The notes under the pieces are model-generated. The model had not been told where the DNA came from and ran no database searches. It worked only from the letters and a program-made list of their open reading frames with translations. A DNA stretch of 64,000 nucleotides from CAZJYI01 sp964550025 (GTDB taxonomy: Bacteria; Verrucomicrobiota; Kiritimatiellia; UBA8416; CAYOBW01), in contig CAZJYI010000033.1 of NCBI GenBank assembly GCA_964550025.1, positions 19,947-83,946 on the forward strand. Direction: 5' to 3'. The position numbers and the translations under genes are program-made. Positions 26,201 through 33,118 of the stretch are shown here, one piece after another (within the stretch, counting starts at the first letter, position 1; each line of letters starts with the position of its first letter).

Positions 26201-26743
26201 CCAGCCGAGGTCCCCCGGGACGCCGTCAAACGTCATAAGCATCCGGGTCGGCTGCGTCCCCGCCATGGCGGCGCTCACGCTACGGCGGTCCACCCAGGCG
26301 CCGTTGAAACGCCAGGCCGGCCGCCGGAAGGCAGGTCCGCCGATGAGCAGGAGATGCCCACCCTCGTCGAGGTAGCTGGAGAGCGCGGGAAAGCCCTTCC
26401 GGGGATACGTCTCCGCGTTCGGGATAACAAAGAGCTCGTGCTTTCCGCGTGCCAGCCGGACGGCATCGCAGGCATCGGCGCCGCTCAGCCCGGTAACCGT
26501 CATCCCGTGTCTGCGCAGCAAACCCACAATCCCGGCGACGGCTTTGGCATCCGTTCCCGGCAAGGCATCCTGCAGCACGGCAATGCGCAAAGGCGTGACA
26601 CGCGGAGCCCCCCACGCCGCCGCACCCGCGACACAGGCGACCATGAGAGCACCCCCAGGCCGCCGGAGCCGCCGGAAGAGCATTCGGACCGGACGGCCGT
26701 GCGCGGCAGGCCGGATTGGTGACCGTTCCGGCGCACTCATCAC
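23243..26743 (-). CDS. Large exported clan-A-like glycoside hydrolase
   Basis: About 1166 residues. The start is GTG at 26743 or the next codon ATG at 26740; the stop of the upstream hybrid kinase overlaps it (GTGATGA). A signal-like segment (GALMVACVAGAAAWGAP) precedes an alpha/beta domain resembling a ThuA/glutamine-amidotransferase fold (LRIAVLQDALPG; GHLLLIGGPAF). A TIM-barrel glycosidase lies at about residues 590-990, with candidate acid/base Glu722 (IIWEPGN) and nucleophile Glu879 (IIWSEFGK). GH5, GH42 or a nearby family is possible; I cannot assign it. A hairpin repeat at 25999-26011 is translated as GDGDTP. It is the last gene of the sensor-kinase operon, so it may be part of its output. 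Confidence 0.82.
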   Translation of the reverse strand: MMSAPERSPIRPAAHGRPVRMLFRRLRRPGGALMVACVAGAAAWGAPRVTPLRIAVLQDALPGTDAKAVAGIVGLLRRHGMTVTGLSGADACDAVRLARGKHELFVIPNAETYPRKGFPALSSYLDEGGHLLLIGGPAFRRPAWRFNGAWVDRRSVSAAMAGTQPTRMLMTFDGVPGDLGWRRATNDKSTSGHLVRVPGGRSGAGSCLEYHCVKLTRWDTWYSPDLENAFPEGHDLLCLAARGDGDTPQMSVELVEKDGSRWIAVVPLTTEWQSHALDPGRFRYWYDSPTGRRRGGTGDRVRMDGVKQVNFGLSTTHTPRVAAGEHRFWIDDLGSAPNPFSGCAEPAGTDPPVIESVSPPYKVFASHGAAVLQTAAGQPLIDVSARTVAPSPLVCAHPRPAGKGTGLNLPYRWVPLLVARDGGGTVRGIVGSMLLSVDPLVRGNVLSFGFRETDLLGDEQLQRVVLSSIRVLGRGLFFAEAGTGRRIYRDGEPVRIGFKIVSKAPRPERLPVRIRIREAGAAKALLDQTIEVDTSPYGVRTAATSWKRGEPGNDYVVRCDLLRSGHVIDAIEHGFSVLADDPPPADAFITARGGDFYLHGRKWHPVGVNYWPLYVAGLERDDYFGHWLQKRWYDGEAVERDLGTMAALGINLVSIQWLHGDELPNLLDFLRRCGRHGIKVNLFVTWASPLHFREKEAEFRRLVAAGRLTVNPHIFAYDIIWEPGNHLFHAHNRGRWDRDWARWLGDRYGSVEDAEKDWGISVPRKNGQPTSPTDEQMREDGAWRRMVAAYRRFMDDLMSRKWNDAVTALRRIDPNHLVSFRQGNTLPHDFTLTATVKHIDFICPEGYAIRNSQAGYDAACFITRFVHFTTGGKPIIWSEFGKSVWDATAQQPDPRLMDIQAEYHDLFYRMVLETGANGTVPWWWPGGYRVDERSDFGIMNPDGTPRAAARLIARYAGRIQSDRPWPEPETWYTFDRDAHPGGYWHVAFNDGAQACADARREGKALGIRTAGTGTTSCNTPLVAVGNTPYTGRNPPKYLNAEFNAVRLRCGNGAWQRVAPGARMPVPKGVPVRAVASVGNLQEARWVCPAAAVQKPGGVFVVSAPGSQIAVRAPILANTPYLHDAETREFLLTDALAAETEVVLHMSAAGRATFGEKFRFTLVAGNP

Positions 26744-28362
26744 TGCGACCGTGTAACGCCCGCGATCGCCTCGCGGAGTTCTTCGGGAGTGACCGGCTTG
26801 CTGAGCACCAGGTCGACGCCTTCGGGAAGCTCGTCGGCGTAGTGCATGATGTCGCCAAACCCGGTCAGCATGATAACGGGAAGGTCGGGATGTGTCTCTT
26901 TGACTCGTCGGGCGACTTCATCCCCGGACATCTGGGGCATGGCTCGATCCGTAATAACGAGATCGAACGACTGCGTCTCGAGTTGCGCCAGGCATGCCTC
27001 ACCGGTAGCAACGACTTCACAGGTATGTCCGTCCCGCTTCAGGCATTTTGAGAGGATCTTCTGCACCCAGACCTCGTCGTCCGCTACGAGCACGTTGAGC
27101 TTGACGGCGGATACGGGGCGGGGCCTCCGCGGCTCACTCACCGCCTCCGCCACGGCCACGGGGAGGGTGATCCGCACGGTTGTGCCTTCCCCGGAAGCAC
27201 TCTCGATATCCAGTTTGCCGCCGTGCCGCTGGACAATGCCGTAGCACATCGCCAGTCCCATGCCGGTCCCGCGCTCCCCCTTGGTGGAGAAGAACGGTTC
27301 CAGGCAGCGTTTGCGGATGTCCTCGGGCATGCCGGTGCCCGTATCGGAGACGTCGACGACAACGTGCTTGTCCGCGTTTCGGGCCTTGATGGATATGGTA
27401 CCCCCCTCGGGCATGGCATCAACGGCGTTGATGATCAGATTGGTCAGCAGCTCGTGCAGTTGCGCTGCATTGGCCTGCACATCGGCTGCATCGCCGACGT
27501 CGACTACCAACTGGACGCCGCGCCCCTCGGCTTCGGCCTGTGCGCGCCAGACGGCCTCGGTCAGTGATACGGCCTCCTGAACGACGATGTCCAGGTCCAG
27601 TGGAGACGTGGCCAGTTGCTCCCCCGGGTTGTAGAACTCGCGCAAGCGCCTCACAATCTCGCGCGCGTCTTTGGCGGCCGCTTTGATCGTTTCGAGCGTA
27701 CTCCGCGTTTCCGCCACGTCCCTCCACATCTCCGGATCGTCCAGCAGGAAATCGGTCATGCCCAGAATTGGCATCAGCAGGTTATTGAAATCGTGCGCGA
27801 TCCCGCTGACCATCTGCCCGAGGGCGCGCAGGCGCTCCTGCCGGATGACCTGTTCGTGGGCCTTTTTCAGCTCGGCCATGGCTTCTTTCAGCTTGCGGTT
27901 CGACGTAACCAGGGCCGCCGTGCGCTCGTCCACCAGGTGTTCGAGGTCTTCCTGGTATTTGCGGTTGGCTTCCTCCAGACGCCGTTTCTCGTCGTCGATG
28001 GACTTGACCCTGGCCGCGTTCGACACGGCCCGCAGAATGGCCTGCTTCGTGATGGGTTTAAAGAGGTAGTCGGAGGCCCCCGCGCGAACGGCCTCCGAGG
28101 CCGTCTCGACGGTCGGTTCCCCGGTCATGATGATAACCTGCACGTGGGGCGACGCGCTACGGATCTTGTGGAGCAGTTCGACACCGTTGATCTTGGGGAG
28201 GATTACGTCCGAGACAACGACGTCGTAGCTTCCGGTTTTGAGCAGCTCCTCGGCAATAAAGGCGTCTTCGGCCGTATCGACCTCAAAACCGTCTTCGCGG
28301 AGAAACTCTGCCAGAGTAATGCGAATGCTGCGTTCGTCATCCACAATCAGTACTCTTGTCAT
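26740..28362 (-). CDS. Hybrid histidine kinase: receiver - coiled coil - kinase - receiver
   Basis: 540 residues. The N-terminal receiver has Asp8, Asp9 and phospho-acceptor Asp52 (VVVSDVILPKINGVE) with the conserved Lys in YLFKPIT. A coiled-coil linker (about 130-175) leads to the phosphorylatable H-box GIAHDFNNLLMPILGM and an HATPase with N-box NLIINAVDAMPEGG and G-boxes DTGTGMPE and GTGMGLAM. A second receiver (LNVLVADDEVW, LVITDRAMPQMSG, LVLSKPVTPEEL) ends the protein. No membrane segment, so it is cytoplasmic. It starts two bases after the stop of the REC-kinase gene and overlaps the glycosidase start, giving a compact operon. No DNA-binding output domain is encoded in the operon. Confidence 0.94.
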   Translation of the reverse strand: MTRVLIVDDERSIRITLAEFLREDGFEVDTAEDAFIAEELLKTGSYDVVVSDVILPKINGVELLHKIRSASPHVQVIIMTGEPTVETASEAVRAGASDYLFKPITKQAILRAVSNAARVKSIDDEKRRLEEANRKYQEDLEHLVDERTAALVTSNRKLKEAMAELKKAHEQVIRQERLRALGQMVSGIAHDFNNLLMPILGMTDFLLDDPEMWRDVAETRSTLETIKAAAKDAREIVRRLREFYNPGEQLATSPLDLDIVVQEAVSLTEAVWRAQAEAEGRGVQLVVDVGDAADVQANAAQLHELLTNLIINAVDAMPEGGTISIKARNADKHVVVDVSDTGTGMPEDIRKRCLEPFFSTKGERGTGMGLAMCYGIVQRHGGKLDIESASGEGTTVRITLPVAVAEAVSEPRRPRPVSAVKLNVLVADDEVWVQKILSKCLKRDGHTCEVVATGEACLAQLETQSFDLVITDRAMPQMSGDEVARRVKETHPDLPVIMLTGFGDIMHYADELPEGVDLVLSKPVTPEELREAIAGVTRSQ

Positions 28363-28364
28363 GC

Positions 28365-29519
28365 CTATTCCCCCTCTACCATTGCGGGCAATTCAAGGTG
28401 GAACCGGGAACCCACTCCCGGTTCACTTTCCACACGCAGTTCGCCGTCATGGTCGGTCACAATACTATGCCCAACCGACAGTCCTAGTCCAGTCCCGCCG
28501 CTGGACTTCTTCGTAGTGAAGAAAGGATCAAAGAGCCGATTCTGAAGCTCGATCGGAATGCCGACGCCATGGTCCTCGACAGTGACCCTGACCCACTGAC
28601 CGTCCCCCTTGTCAAAAGCACAGGCGGAGATACGAATGAGCTTGTCCCGGTCGTAGCCGGGATAGCGCTCGTTCAGGGCGTCTCGTGCGTTGGTCAGGAG
28701 GCTCATGAGGACCTGCTGCATCTGCTGGCTGCGGCATCGCACCCTCGGCAGATCCCGGGGGACGTCCGCGATCAGGTCTATCTGATCATGGCGCAGCAGG
28801 GCCGTTATCAGGGAAAGCGTATTCTCCACGATGTCGGTCATTCGAGCGGGCGACGCCGTCTGTCGTTCTCCGCGTGCAAACGCGAGAAGGTTGCGGGTGA
28901 CGTCCGCCACGCGCTCGCCTTCAGCGATGATCTCCGCCGCATAGTCGCGCAGCTTGTGCCCTTCGGGCAGCCCGTCGACGATGAGTTGCGCAAAGTTCAT
29001 GATCCCGTTGATCGGGTTGTTGATTTCGTGCGCTACGCCGCGGGCGAGCGTTCCCATTGACGCCAGCTTCTGCTTCTGCCGAAGCTGAATCTCCAGGTCC
29101 TCTTTGTCCTGCTCGGCGCGTTTGAGCTCCGCTTCCGCGCGCCGCACGCGCTCGAAGCCAGCCACTCGCGCCAGCAACTCGCGTCTCGTAAAGGGTCGCG
29201 TCACGTAGCCGTCCACGCCGGCGGCAAGTCCCTCGACCTGCTGCTCCGCGGACAGCGAATTGCCGGTCACCACGACCATGAGTGCACCGACCGCTCCGGA
29301 CGCGGACCTGATCTGCTCGCGGACCTCGCCCAGATCCGCCTCGGCAAGAGCGGCATCGAAGAGGACAAGAACGGGATTCTCGCGGCGCACGGTCTCCAAG
29401 ACTTCGGATGGCGATCCCGCCTCCAGCACACGGTAGCCGGCCGCGCTCAGGATGCTCGCCGTGGCATCGCGCAGAGCCGGTGTCGCATCCGCCACCAAAA
29501 TCGTTGTCCGCCCCCCCAT
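28365..29519 (-). CDS. Receiver - histidine kinase protein
   Basis: About 384 residues from ATG 29519 (GCGAGGAC upstream; a start at 29579 would overlap the preceding gene). The receiver domain is partly degenerate: phospho-acceptor Asp55 is present (VLFDAALAE), but the acidic pair is reduced to Asp11 and the conserved Lys is Arg108 (YVTRPF). A coiled coil leads to H-box MGTLARGVAHEINNPINGIMN and an ATPase domain ending GGTGLGLSVGHSIV. The kinase core is closely similar to that of the next gene upstream (29566-31668), suggesting tandem duplication. Cytoplasmic. It sits two bases before the hybrid kinase and is co-transcribed with it. Confidence 0.93.
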   Translation of the reverse strand: MGGRTTILVADATPALRDATASILSAAGYRVLEAGSPSEVLETVRRENPVLVLFDAALAEADLGEVREQIRSASGAVGALMVVVTGNSLSAEQQVEGLAAGVDGYVTRPFTRRELLARVAGFERVRRAEAELKRAEQDKEDLEIQLRQKQKLASMGTLARGVAHEINNPINGIMNFAQLIVDGLPEGHKLRDYAAEIIAEGERVADVTRNLLAFARGERQTASPARMTDIVENTLSLITALLRHDQIDLIADVPRDLPRVRCRSQQMQQVLMSLLTNARDALNERYPGYDRDKLIRISACAFDKGDGQWVRVTVEDHGVGIPIELQNRLFDPFFTTKKSSGGTGLGLSVGHSIVTDHDGELRVESEPGVGSRFHLELPAMVEGE

Positions 29520-29565
29520 AATGTCCTCGCCGTACGTGTCCGAAGCCGTACCATGAGCAAACGGA

Positions 29566-31668
29566 CTACCCGCTTCCAACAGTGTCCTCTGCAGAGGCTG
29601 TCACCGGTAGGTCCAGGTGGAAACGCGTCCAGTTGCCGATCTCGCTCTCCACCTGCAGGCGGCCATCGTGCTCGCGCGCAATGCCGTGGCTCACCGAAAG
29701 CCCCAGCCCCGTGCCGACGCCCGGGCTTTTCGTCGTGTAGAAAGGATCAAAGAGCCGCAGCATGGCGTCTTCGGGTATGCCTGTTCCGTGATCTTCCACC
29801 GTCAAGCGCACCCACTTCTTGCCGTCCTCGTCCAGGATAGCCCCGCCAATCCGCAGCGTCTTGTCATCGTCCGACCCGGGATAGCGCTCGTTCAAAGCGT
29901 CGCGCGCATTGGTGATGAAGTTCATCAGCACCTGCTGGATCTGTTGACTGCGGCAGCGCACCCTGGGGAGACCCTCGGGAAGGTCGACGGTCAGCGCTAT
30001 CTGGTCGTGGCGCAGAATGGTCCGGACAAGCGAAAGCGTGGTATCGACAATGTCCGCCAACCAGGCGGGGCTGTGGCGCTCGTTTTCCTGCCGGGCAAAA
30101 GTCAGCAGGGCACGGACGATGTTGGCTACGCGCTCCGTCTCACCGATGATCTCCCTGGCATAGGTCTGCATGGTCCTGCTGCCCCGTGAGCGGTCGATGA
30201 TGAGTTGCGCGTAGTTCATGATGCCGTTGATCGGGTTATTGATCTCGTGCGCAACGCCACTGGCAAGCGTGCCGATCGACTCCAGTTTCTGCTGCTGCTG
30301 GAGCTGCGCCTGGAGCGTCTTCTTGTCTTCCTTGGCACGGACGCGCTCCGTGATGTCGTGAAAGACACAGACAAACTTGCCTGGCTCGGGGCAGAAAGCG
30401 GACACCTCGAAGTGCCGGTCGAGCTCCGTGGAGTAGTTCTCGAAGCTGATGGGCTCGCCGGTCAACGCAACGCCGCCGTAGGTGTCGATCCAGTGGCGTT
30501 CCGTGTCGGGCAGGACCTCGAGAACCGTTCTGCCGATGACGGTCTCGGCCGGCAGCCCCGTCAGCCTCTCGAAAGCGGGATTCACCTGCAGGAATCTGTA
30601 ATCCACGGGCTGCCCGGCGTCGTCACAGATGATCTCGTGGAGTGCCACGCCCGACCGCATGCCGTCGAACAGAATACGGTATCTCTGCTCACTCTCTCTC
30701 AGAGCGGTCTCCATTTCCCGCCGCGCCGTGATGTCCTGCACGATGCCCAGGCAGCCATAGCTGCGCCCCGAAGCGTCCCGCAGGGATGTCGACATGTCGG
30801 CTACCCAACGCAACTGTCCGTCCCTGGCGCGGATCTGCATGTCCGCACGCCAGCGATCCACCTCTCCGGCGCGCATACGCTGGAAGGCCTCTTCCCTGGA
30901 AAGGCCCTCGAGCTTCCCCATCGGCTCGACGTAAACGGTGATCTCGTCCCACAGGGCCGGCGTCATCTCGTCTACCGTGTAACCGGTGATCCGTTCAACT
31001 GCCACGCCGAAGAAATCGTAGTCTTCTGCGGCAAAGTCCCGTCGATAGGCTGCCGCACGTCCCTGACGAAGCGCGTGATCGAGGTCCGACATGTAGGCGG
31101 CCAGTTCCGCCTCCGCCCGGTCGCGTGCTTCCTCCACCTCAAGGCGGTACAGCGCAAAAGACACATCGCCCGCCAGTTCGCGGAACAGGGCGTGTTCCTC
31201 ATCGTCCGCGGCTTGCGAAGCCGGCGTCGACACGTTCAGAATGCCGTAGCACTTGCCTGCGTGCACGAGGGCAGAAACCAGAACGGCTCGGTCGCCGCAC
31301 CCGGACTCGACAGGACAATCAGCACACTCGGTTTCGGGATCGGCCAGCACCAACAGCTCGCCGCTATCGAGCACCGTGCGGGCGCACGCCGGAAACGGGC
31401 GTTTCCGAAGCACGGTGTCGAGCTCCGCGCCGGCTCCGCCAAACCCCGAATGCGCAACCACCCGCGCCTCGCCGCCGGGGTCCAGCAACACAAGCCACGC
31501 CCCGCTGTAGCCCAACGGGCCGGTGAGATTGTCGCAGATCTTCCAGCAGAGACGTTCGGGGTCTCTCTCATGGACAATGAGCTGGTTGACGTTGCGAATC
31601 CCCCGCAAAACGGCATTGATGTGCACGAGTCTGTCTCGAAGCTGTTCGGCGTGATCCTGTGGCACCAT
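29566..31668 (-). CDS. GAF - PAS - PAS sensor histidine kinase
   Basis: About 700 residues from ATG 31668, with GGAGG six bases upstream (an in-frame Met at 31737 lacks one). A GAF domain (about 45-175) contains a cysteine cluster ECADCPVESGCG that could bind metal or sense redox. Two PAS domains with PAC tails follow (ERITGYTVDEM...CLGIVQDIT; FLQVNPAFERLTGLPAE...FVCVFHDIT). A coiled coil, the H-box GTLASGVAHEINNPINGIMN and an HATPase (NFITNARDALNERYPG, GVGTGLGLSVSH) complete it. No membrane segment, so it senses a cytoplasmic signal. It is the first gene of the four-gene unit ending in the glycosidase and is divergent from kbl. Confidence 0.94.
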   Translation of the reverse strand: MVPQDHAEQLRDRLVHINAVLRGIRNVNQLIVHERDPERLCWKICDNLTGPLGYSGAWLVLLDPGGEARVVAHSGFGGAGAELDTVLRKRPFPACARTVLDSGELLVLADPETECADCPVESGCGDRAVLVSALVHAGKCYGILNVSTPASQAADDEEHALFRELAGDVSFALYRLEVEEARDRAEAELAAYMSDLDHALRQGRAAAYRRDFAAEDYDFFGVAVERITGYTVDEMTPALWDEITVYVEPMGKLEGLSREEAFQRMRAGEVDRWRADMQIRARDGQLRWVADMSTSLRDASGRSYGCLGIVQDITARREMETALRESEQRYRILFDGMRSGVALHEIICDDAGQPVDYRFLQVNPAFERLTGLPAETVIGRTVLEVLPDTERHWIDTYGGVALTGEPISFENYSTELDRHFEVSAFCPEPGKFVCVFHDITERVRAKEDKKTLQAQLQQQQKLESIGTLASGVAHEINNPINGIMNYAQLIIDRSRGSRTMQTYAREIIGETERVANIVRALLTFARQENERHSPAWLADIVDTTLSLVRTILRHDQIALTVDLPEGLPRVRCRSQQIQQVLMNFITNARDALNERYPGSDDDKTLRIGGAILDEDGKKWVRLTVEDHGTGIPEDAMLRLFDPFYTTKSPGVGTGLGLSVSHGIAREHDGRLQVESEIGNWTRFHLDLPVTASAEDTVGSG

Positions 31669-31812
31669 CTTCCCCCTCCACTGTGGCGACCCGTGGGGCA
31701 GCAAACCCGGAAGCCCTTCGAGGCTATTCCGCCGCACCCTTTCCTATTCGCTTTTTACACGAAATCGAGACGTTCTGCCAAGGCCTAACGCACAACTATC
31801 GCATATGATACT

Positions 31813-31841
31813 TTGACACCTGATTGGAATCTGACTACGCT
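31813..31841 (+). promoter_or_regulatory. Candidate sigma-70 promoter for kbl operon
   Basis: TTGACA at 31813-31818 is a perfect -35 box. After a 17-base spacer TACGCT (31836-31841) is a weak -10. It lies 63 bases before the kbl start in the divergent region with the sensor kinase gene. An alternative -10 (TATGAT, 31804-31809) lacks a good -35. Confidence 0.4.
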
Positions 31842-31903
31842 CCATCGTGGCTGCTCCCCACGGGAGCGGATCTTCCACAAGACCAGAGCGGGAGGAACAG
31901 ACG

Positions 31904-33118
31904 ATGGCTTACAGATCGATGCAGACCCACCTCCGGGCAGAGCTCGACCGCATCCGGGCGGAAGGGCTGTTCAAGGATGAGCGCATCCTCACGGGCGCCC
32001 AGCAGGCACACGTCGGCGTCAGACCGGAAGCGGAGTCGACGCCACCCGAGGTGCTCAACATGTGCGCCAACAACTACCTCGGTATGGCCAACCACCCGGA
32101 GCTCATAGCGTCGGCCAAGGCCTCGCTGGACCAATGGGGATACGGCCTGGCTTCCGTGCGCTTCATCTGCGGCACGCAGGAGATCCACAAACAGCTCGAG
32201 GCCAAGCTGTCGGAGTTCCTCGGAACCGAGGACACGATCCTGTACACGTCCTGCTTCGATGCCAACGGCGGGCTGTTCGAGACGCTGCTGGGACCGGAGG
32301 ACGCCATCATCAGCGACCAGTTGAACCACGCCAGCATCATTGACGGGGTCCGACTGTGCAAGGCGCAGCGCTACCGCTTCAACAATGGCGACATGGCCGA
32401 CCTCGAGCGCTGCCTGCGGGAAGCGGCCGGCGCGCGCTTCCGCATGATAGCCACCGACGGCGTCTTTTCGATGGACGGCTCCATCGCCGACCTGGCGGGC
32501 ATCTGCGACCTGGCGGACCGCTACGACGCGCTGGTCATGGTGGACGACTCGCACTCCGTCGGCGTACTGGGCGCGAACGGGCGGGGCACGCACGAGTACT
32601 GCGGCGTCATGGGGCGCGTCGATATCATCACGGGAACACTGGGCAAGGCCCTCGGCGGCGCAAGCGGCGGATACACGAGCGGGCGCGAGGAGATCGTTGC
32701 CATGCTGCGCCAGCGCTCCCGGCCGTACCTGTTCTCCAACACCGTCGCCCCGAGCATCGTGGCCGCCTCACTGCGCGGCCTGGACATACTGATGACATCC
32801 TCGGAACAACGCGAGCGCCTGTGCGAAAACGCGGAGCACTTCCGCGAGAAGATGGCCGAAAACGGTTTCGACATCAAACCGGGAGACCACCCCATCGTCC
32901 CCATCATGCTGGGAGACGCCGTGCTGGCACAGAACATGGCTGCGCGACTGCTCGAGCAGGGCATCTACGTCATCGGGTTCTCCTATCCCGTCGTACCCAA
33001 GGGCGAAGCCCGCATCCGCGTGCAGATATCCGCGGCGCACTCGCGTGAGGACATTGATTTCGCGATCGAGCAGTTCCGGCAGGTTCGAGAGGAGTTCGAA
33101 ACGGAGGGCGAGGCGTGA
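31904..33118 (+). CDS. kbl: Glycine C-acetyltransferase (2-amino-3-ketobutyrate CoA ligase)
   Basis: 404 residues; GGGAGG precedes the ATG. A PLP fold-type I alpha-oxoamine synthase: the Schiff-base lysine is Lys248 in ITGTLGKALGGASGG, cofactor-stacking His142 is in SDQLNHASIIDG and the Asp/His pair lies in MVDDSHSVG (213-220). Conserved MCANNYLGMANHP and GYGLASVRFICGTQ complete the family pattern. It cleaves 2-amino-3-oxobutyrate with CoA to glycine and acetyl-CoA, the second step of threonine breakdown. The first step, threonine dehydrogenase, is encoded two genes downstream at 35697. Its stop overlaps the GTG start of an inserted glycosidase gene. The related 8-amino-7-oxononanoate synthase is less likely given the tdh pairing. 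Confidence 0.94.
   Translation: MAYRSMQTHLRAELDRIRAEGLFKDERILTGAQQAHVGVRPEAESTPPEVLNMCANNYLGMANHPELIASAKASLDQWGYGLASVRFICGTQEIHKQLEAKLSEFLGTEDTILYTSCFDANGGLFETLLGPEDAIISDQLNHASIIDGVRLCKAQRYRFNNGDMADLERCLREAAGARFRMIATDGVFSMDGSIADLAGICDLADRYDALVMVDDSHSVGVLGANGRGTHEYCGVMGRVDIITGTLGKALGGASGGYTSGREEIVAMLRQRSRPYLFSNTVAPSIVAASLRGLDILMTSSEQRERLCENAEHFREKMAENGFDIKPGDHPIVPIMLGDAVLAQNMAARLLEQGIYVIGFSYPVVPKGEARIRVQISAAHSREDIDFAIEQFRQVREEFETEGEA

Noticed and set aside
31904..33118. 8-amino-7-oxononanoate synthase (bioF)
   Set aside because: Same fold, but tdh in the same operon makes glycine C-acetyltransferase the better call; no other biotin gene is nearby.
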